Source: Paulownia fortunei
Lineage: Eukaryota; Streptophyta; Magnoliopsida; Lamiales; Paulowniaceae
Assembly: GCA_019321725.1 (NCBI GenBank)
Contig: CM033108.1
Coordinates: forward strand, 14,340,060-14,404,059
DNA: 64,000 nucleotides
Direction of reading: 5' to 3'
The notes beneath the pieces were generated by a model. It saw only the letters and a list, made by a program, of their open reading frames with translations. It was not told the origin of the DNA and searched no databases. Shown here piece by piece: positions 59,701-64,000 of this stretch. How positions within the stretch are numbered: the first letter of the stretch is position 1; each line of letters opens with the position of its first letter. The translations under genes were made by a program, and so were the position numbers.

Positions 59701-61135
59701 TTAATTTATCTTATTGTACATGTAGTTTTGATAATTAATGATAATTAATGAGAGACTAAGAATAAGAAAACATAATTTTGATACTTTGTTAAAATAAATA
59801 ACATGTTAGACAATAAATTTATTTTAACGTACATGCAGATTTTATAGAAATGTGAATGGTCTATGTAAATAAATATGAAATTATATTATTGTACCATATA
59901 TATTTTCTTTTGAAAATTTAATTTATATATTATAAAAATTAATAGATTTTTTTTAGAAAATTTTAATATTATATTTAGTATGAGTTATTTTATTTTAATA
60001 AATAGTTTTGAAAATTTATTTATTTGAATTTTGTATGTGATTAAATATTAAATAATAGAAATGTAATTTTATTTGTAATTAATATTGAGTGCAAGTATTT
60101 TTATTTCTATGAATAATATTTTTAGAATAAATTTATTTTAGTATACATTTGTAGTTTTGTTATTATATTCAATGTGAGGAATTTATTAATTTTAATTTAT
60201 AATTGTATTCATTATGGGTAAATTTAATTTGAAAACCAATATTTTAGGTAATTATTTTATCTTAGGTACATTTAGTTTAGACATTAGATATTTCTGATTA
60301 ATTCCAATAAATTGCATTATAAATATAAATTAGAGATCAAGAAAATTTTGATACCTTAAACTAAATAGTATTTTAGAGAATAAATTTATCTTAGTTTATA
60401 GGTAAATAATTGATTTAATTTTTCAAGTAGTCGGGCTCTAATAATCCAAGTCAAAATGAATAATTTATCTAGTTTTTCTAAATAAAAATTAAACTAATAA
60501 TAATTACATTTAGTGAGAGTAATTTTATTTCAAAAAATAGTATTTTAGAAAGTAATTTTTTCTTGTTGTATGCTTTATTTTATGTTTTGTTGTATATATA
60601 TTAGATTAATTTATTGTATTATGTAAATTATTTTAAATTTTTAAAGAAAGATTTATTTTATTTGTTACAAGAAATCTTCATTAAGTATGAATAATTTTAT
60701 TTCAATAAACAATACTACATATAATTATGTGTAATAAGAGAAATTTTATTATTATTATTTGAATGGTTTGAGTGCGAGTAATTTTATTTCTTTAAATTAA
60801 ATTTTAGTTAATAAGTTTATCATACTTTAGGATTTGATTTGATAATTTTTATTTATATCTTTTTTCGTTGAGAAAATTTATTTTAAAAAAAATATTATAG
60901 ATAATTATTTTATCTTATTGTACATATAGTTTTGATAATTAATGAGTGACTAAGAATAAGAAAACATAATTTTGATACTTTGTTAAAATAAATAATGTAT
61001 ATGCAGATTTTAATTATTTTATTTGTAATTATATTTAATTTGGGTAATTTAAATATGTGAATGGTCTATATAAATAAATATGAAGTTATATTCAATGTGA
61101 GTAATTTATTAATTTTAATTCATAATTGTAATCAT
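56795..61135 (+). repeat. Right flank of satellite array, longer diverged units of about 1.2 kb
   Basis: Unit starts at about 56795, 58015, 59228 and 60432 (spacing 1220, 1213, 1204), with a last partial unit ending near 61135. The start word has become GGGCTCTAATAATCCAAGTC, with CAAAATGGATAA inserted. The units carry extra blocks (for example TTATTAAGTATGAATAATTT) that are absent from the left part. The units at 58015 and 59228 are close copies over about 58600-59450 versus 59820-60650. Confidence 0.95.
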
Positions 61136-61138
61136 TAT

Positions 61139-61425
61139 GCCCAACTCCTTGGAAAATTAAAACAATTACCTACATATAATCTAAGATAAATTTATTCTCC
61201 AAAATATTGTTAAGTTTAAAGTATCAAAATTTTCTTGGTCACTAATTTATATTTATAAACTAAATTATTGAAATTATTTAGAAATATCTAATGTCTAAAC
61301 TAAATGTACCTAAGATAAATTAATTACCTAAAATATTATTTTTTGAAATAAATTTACTCATAATGATTACAATTGTAAATTAAAATTAATTAATTACTCA
61401 CATTGAATATAACTACAAAAAAAAT
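61139..61425 (-). repeat. Inverted fragment of the satellite unit
   Basis: Read on the minus strand this shows the unit's usual sequence: TTCAATGTGAGTAATT, ATTATGAGTAAATTT, GTACATTTAGTTTAGAC, TAGTGACCAAGAAAATTTTG and AATTTTCCAAGGAGTTGGGC. It forms an inverted repeat with the end of the direct array (about 61085-61135) and with full units farther left. Confidence 0.93.
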
Positions 61426-61439
61426 AATTAAAATCTTCA

Positions 61440-62085
61440 TGGAACAATTTGTTCCATCTTTTAGACTTTTGGAAGAGTGATTTGATTCCAAAATATAGTT
61501 TTTGGAACCATCAGATTACTTTTTAAAAGATTTGCAAGAAACAAAGTTGTTTCTCCTCTTTTTAAACTTATTAGTTCAGGATTTGCTCTTACTTGAGAAG
61601 AAGTTGTATTCATAGCTTTATAATAGATTTGATAGATCATGACCACATTTTGAGATCATGGTAACATATCAAACCCTTTTGTCTTAACATTTAATGTTAA
61701 AGACTAAAGTATATTTGGAACTAATAATGAGGCCGCAAAATTTGGAAAACAACTGAAATGAATTGGTCCATCACATAGTGATGATTCAACTATTCCTAAT
61801 AAGGAATCTTCAAAATAATTATGCCTTTGGTCTCTGGCCATCATCAAGGCAGATATGTTTAGACCAAGTCTAGTAAGTGGCTTTAAGGTTACTTGACTCA
61901 TTCCCAGAAGTAGGAATTTATAATCTTTTTGATGTGAAGTTATTAACTTTTTAGATAATAATTTAAAAGTATCATATCCCTCTTTAAGAGGTATAGACTC
62001 TTATCGAGTCTTGTTGATATAATCAGATCTGAAACTAAAGTTTTCTTTTTCATAAATCTTCTGATTAGAAGATGACGGTAAAGTC
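61440..62085 (-). pseudogene. Caulimovirid movement-protein fragment
   Basis: Movement proteins of this family enlarge plasmodesmata for cell-to-cell spread. Reading down from about 62085, one frame shows YEKENFSFRSDYINK, an in-frame stop near 61995-62000, then KLLSKKLITSHQKD and, in 61901-61704, LTRLGLNISALMMARDQRHN and DSLLGIVESSLCDGP, a conserved core of caulimovirid movement proteins. After a break near 61700 the C-terminal part follows (61646-61461: NPELISLKRGETTLFLANLL). Start and the last residues are missing or unclear. Confidence 0.82.
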
Positions 62086-62089
62086 TATT

Positions 62090-62440
62090 TTTGAAGATTT
62101 TTCTCAAAATTCTCTGAGATTATTATCTCTTTGAAAACAAAGAGCCATATTCTTATCAAAAAATTATTGATAAAGGCTCGAAAGGAAATTTAAAGAGAAC
62201 CAAATCTTTCTGAGCTAAAAGCAAAAATAAACAATATCAAAATTTATATTGGAAATCTTAAAGAGAAAATTCACTATATGAAAAAAAAAAACAATCTCAA
62301 ATGATTGGATGGGAAGAATTTTCTGATTTTTCAGAAGATGAAAAAATAAATTCCCTAGAAAAACCCAAAATAGGTATTTCTCTTAATACTCAAGAAATTC
62401 AAAAATTAACTTGGATAAATTATATTGATAAAATTATCAC
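62090..62440 (+). pseudogene. Capsid C-terminal/linker part of pararetroviral polyprotein
   Basis: A Lys/Glu/Asn-rich, probably coiled-coil stretch around 62190-62290 (SELKAKINNIKIYIGNLKEK), followed after an A10 run by MIGWEEFSDFSEDEKINSLE from 62301. This acidic linker precedes the protease in the family. No zinc knuckle was found. Confidence 0.6.
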
Positions 62441-62906
62441 TCAAAAGTGGTATACTCAAGTTACAATTTTAATAAATAAAGAGTTTTCATTATTGACTTA
62501 GGAGCAGACCTTAACTGTATTTCAGAAGGTCTTATACCTATAAGGTTTATTCTAAACAACTCAAGTTGTTACAGCTGCTAATAAGCAAACATTGGTAATA
62601 ACTTACAAACTATCTAATGCAATAGTCTGTAATAATAATATTTGCTTACCAATGCCATTTATTATGGTTAAAAACATTTCTGGTTCAGTTATTTTAGGGA
62701 CATCATTTTTACAAATGATATTCCTTATCAAAATTGATTCAAAAGGAATAACTACAGAAGTAAATTCTCATTCGAAACAAAAGGGAAGAGGGTCACTTCC
62801 TTACACTCACCTTAACAGACCTACAGGAGTGACTAAAACGCATGTTATAAACATTTTATCAAATGTTGTTCTTCAAAAAGAAAATTTTAAAATTTTCTTA
62901 AATTAG
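62441..62906 (+). pseudogene. Pararetroviral aspartic protease, frameshifted
   Basis: QKWYTQVTILINKEFS (about 62442-62490) leads to the active-site region, which after a one-base frame change reads IDLGADLNCISEGLIP (about 62490-62540). The usual small residue after Asp is Leu here (D-L-G instead of D-S/T-G). After another shift come KLSNAIVCNNNICLPMPFIM and SVILGTSFLQ (62610-62720), the flap and second conserved box of caulimovirid proteases. The region after about 62760 has no clear match, and most of the following RT is missing from this strand. Confidence 0.78.
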
Positions 62907-63245
62907 AATTTTCTTTCAAAACTATTTGTGAAAGATTAAATTCACCAAAATTGAAAGAAAAAATAGATATATTGAAAACATTTCTTGGAAAATTGTATGA
63001 ACAATTCCCCAATGAAAGAATATGGTTTTGAACCATCTGCTTTCAAAATTTGGATAAACAGACAATTTCTTAAACTATGAAGTAAGATTTTGGAACAGAA
63101 AAAATTTATGTAGAAAAACCTTCTTCTTCTAATAGAAAAGAAATTCAAGAAGATGACCCTATGCATGATGCATAGGATCTTTATGAGGATGATGATGATG
63201 AAGACATCATTAATGCACTTATTGCTCATTATGATGTCTAAAAGA
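62907..63245 (+). pseudogene. Degraded polyprotein remainder and acidic tail
   Basis: A piece near 62940-63015 encodes SPKLKEKIDILKTFLGKLYE. From about 63085 a frame reads KIYVEKPSSSNRKEIQEDDP, a TAG, then DLYEDDDDEDIINALIAHYD and a terminator at 63240. An acidic run at the extreme C-terminus just upstream of the non-coding region is common in this virus group. The RT/RNase H core expected in between is deleted. Confidence 0.55.
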
Positions 63246-63289
63246 AACAAAATGATGAAGTAATCACTTACACCAGAATGCATGTGGCT

Positions 63290-63410
63290 GACACACCTTT
63301 TGAGTCAGCAATTTATTGACGTCAACCACTACGCACTCAAAGATGTGGATTTCAAAATTTTCTTTGTTTTACTTTGTTTTGTTTGAGATCCGACCTCTAT
63401 AAAAGGAAAT
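63290..63410 (+). promoter_or_regulatory. Candidate pararetroviral promoter
   Basis: Downstream of the acidic tail lie TGAGTCA (63301-63307), the palindrome TGACGTCA (63317-63324, an as-1/TGA-type site) and CACTACGC, then a TATA box CTCTATAAAAGG (TATAAAA at 63398-63404) about 75 bp farther. Layout resembles the TGACG motif plus TATA of caulimovirid full-length-RNA promoters. The RT fragment right after it is in the opposite orientation, so any transcript from here would run antisense into it. Confidence 0.55.
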
Positions 63411-63424
63411 GTTATACCCTTTGG

Positions 63425-64000
63425 GAGGTAGATCAAAAATAATTTTTATAAAAATCAGAAATATAATTGAGACTTCCAAGAAATCTTTGTAACTGATTTT
63501 TATCAATAATTTTATCTAAAAATTTATTAGCAAATTGTATTGCTCTTTCAATTGGACTTATTAGTCCATTCTCAATATAATGTCTAAGAAAGCAGACTTT
63601 TGTTTGAAATAATATTATTTTCTTATCTGACACAGCTAATCCAACTTTTTTGGTGGCTATAATAAAATTTTTAAAGTGTTTAAGATGTTGATCTATAGTT
63701 TTAGAAAAAACTAAAATATCATCAATATAAATAATAGTAAATACTGTATAAGGATTATAAATGTCATTTATTATGTGTTGAAATTTAGAATGGGCATTTT
63801 TTAGCCCAAAAGACATTACATTCCATTCGTAATGTCCAAATGGAATAATAAATGTTGTTTTATATCTATATTTTTCACTAATCTGAATTTGCCAAAATCC
63901 AGATTTCATATCAAATTTTGAAAAACATTAGGCTTCATAAAGCCTTCCTAATAAATCTTTTTTATTGGGTGTTTGATACCTTATCCATTGTAATATTTTA
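63425..64000 (-). pseudogene. Caulimovirid reverse transcriptase fragment, runs off the window
   Basis: Reading down from 64000: a first part with one in-frame stop near 63930, then an open stretch of 158 codons (63909-63433) with FWQIQI, IPFGHYEWNVMSFGLKNA and the catalytic box YIDDILVFS (about 63715-63745), ending in NQLQRFLGSLNYISDFY. The catalytic Y-I-D-D is intact, unlike in element 1. The reading terminates at 63433, close to the inverted junction, and the RNase H domain is not attached. The N-terminal part of RT lies outside the window. Confidence 0.9.

Larger units (their letters stand above)
61440..64000. mobile_element. Rearranged endogenous pararetrovirus (Caulimoviridae) remains
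   Basis: Movement-protein, capsid/protease, polyprotein-tail, promoter-like and RT pieces lie together but on alternating strands: MP (-), CP-PR-tail (+), promoter (+), RT (-). A linear virus genome would have MP, CP, PR and RT on one strand, so this is a scrambled integrant. All pieces contain stops or frameshifts. Wording is closest, from memory, to the florendovirus group found in many flowering-plant genomes; the genus is uncertain. It continues past the right window edge. Confidence 0.88.

Noticed and set aside
43047..61135. CRISPR-like or minisatellite array
   Set aside because: Units are about 1.1 kb and continuous, without short repeats separated by unique spacers, and the context is a plant nuclear genome.
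43047..61135. Ribosomal DNA spacer or organellar insertion
   Set aside because: No rRNA-like or organellar gene sequence was recognised between units, and the composition is far more AT-rich than rDNA spacers.
62942..63283. 113-residue minus-strand open frame in the viral region
   Set aside because: It is rich in Ile/Phe because it is the complement of A-rich, acidic-tail coding sequence on the plus strand, where recognisable residues occur.
1..64000. tRNA, rRNA, snRNA or microRNA genes
   Set aside because: I looked for tRNA box words, rRNA cores and obvious long hairpins by eye and found none I could support; a covariance-model scan would be decisive.

Overview
The window looks like nuclear DNA from a flowering plant, most likely a eudicot. 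It is very AT-rich, intergenic sequence dominates, Ty3/gypsy chromovirus remains are nested in one another, several plant gene fragments keep their splice sites, and the right edge holds an integrated plant pararetrovirus (Caulimoviridae). I found no intact protein-coding gene and no rRNA, tRNA or CRISPR. All coding-looking sequence is broken by stops, frameshifts or truncation.

Layout. (1) Positions 1-10398 hold a decayed chromodomain-bearing Ty3/gypsy element on the + strand: a 5' LTR cut by the window edge, an unusual tandem array of about 0.9-1.1 kb units where the primer site and leader should be, then gag, protease, RT, RNase H, integrase, chromodomain and a 3' LTR. (2) Positions 10399-13736 hold a second, different gypsy element (+): LTR remnant, primer site, gag with zinc knuckle, protease and the start of RT. 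It is cut off by (3), positions 13737-18357, a minus-strand relative of the first element with one full 2292-bp LTR, chromodomain, integrase and RNase H, then an illegitimate join to an extra LTR piece. (4) Positions 18358-21690 are AT-rich, non-coding and contain microsatellites.

(5) Positions 21690-43046 are a mosaic of same-strand gene fragments with introns. They include the 5' part of an ATH1-type BEL1-like homeobox gene (broken by a 139-bp tandem duplication), exons of the TPR-like nuclear-pore anchor NUA, exons of a plant VPS13-like lipid-transfer protein, and several exon-like pieces I cannot name. The NUA+VPS13 block occurs twice in tandem with different deletions. Retrotransposon-like non-coding repeats and polypurine tracts are interspersed.

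(6) Positions 43047-61135 form a large tandem array of an extremely AT-rich unit of about 1.1-1.2 kb (about 16 copies). The central part has an A/B dimer higher-order structure of about 2.23 kb. No open frame of useful length occurs here. The right end has longer, more diverged units, then a short inverted piece of the same unit (61139-61425). (7) Positions 61440-64000 contain scrambled fragments of an endogenous pararetrovirus: movement protein (-), capsid C-terminus and protease (+), polyprotein tail and a candidate promoter (+), and reverse transcriptase (-).

The most interesting items are the AT-rich higher-order satellite array and the duplicated NUA/VPS13/ATH1 gene-fragment mosaic, which resembles cargo collected by a capturing transposon or by repeated segmental duplication. 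Gene names rest on recognising short protein stretches from memory of the families. No database search or alignment was run. Repeat coordinates come from anchoring recurring words by eye and may be off by a few bases.
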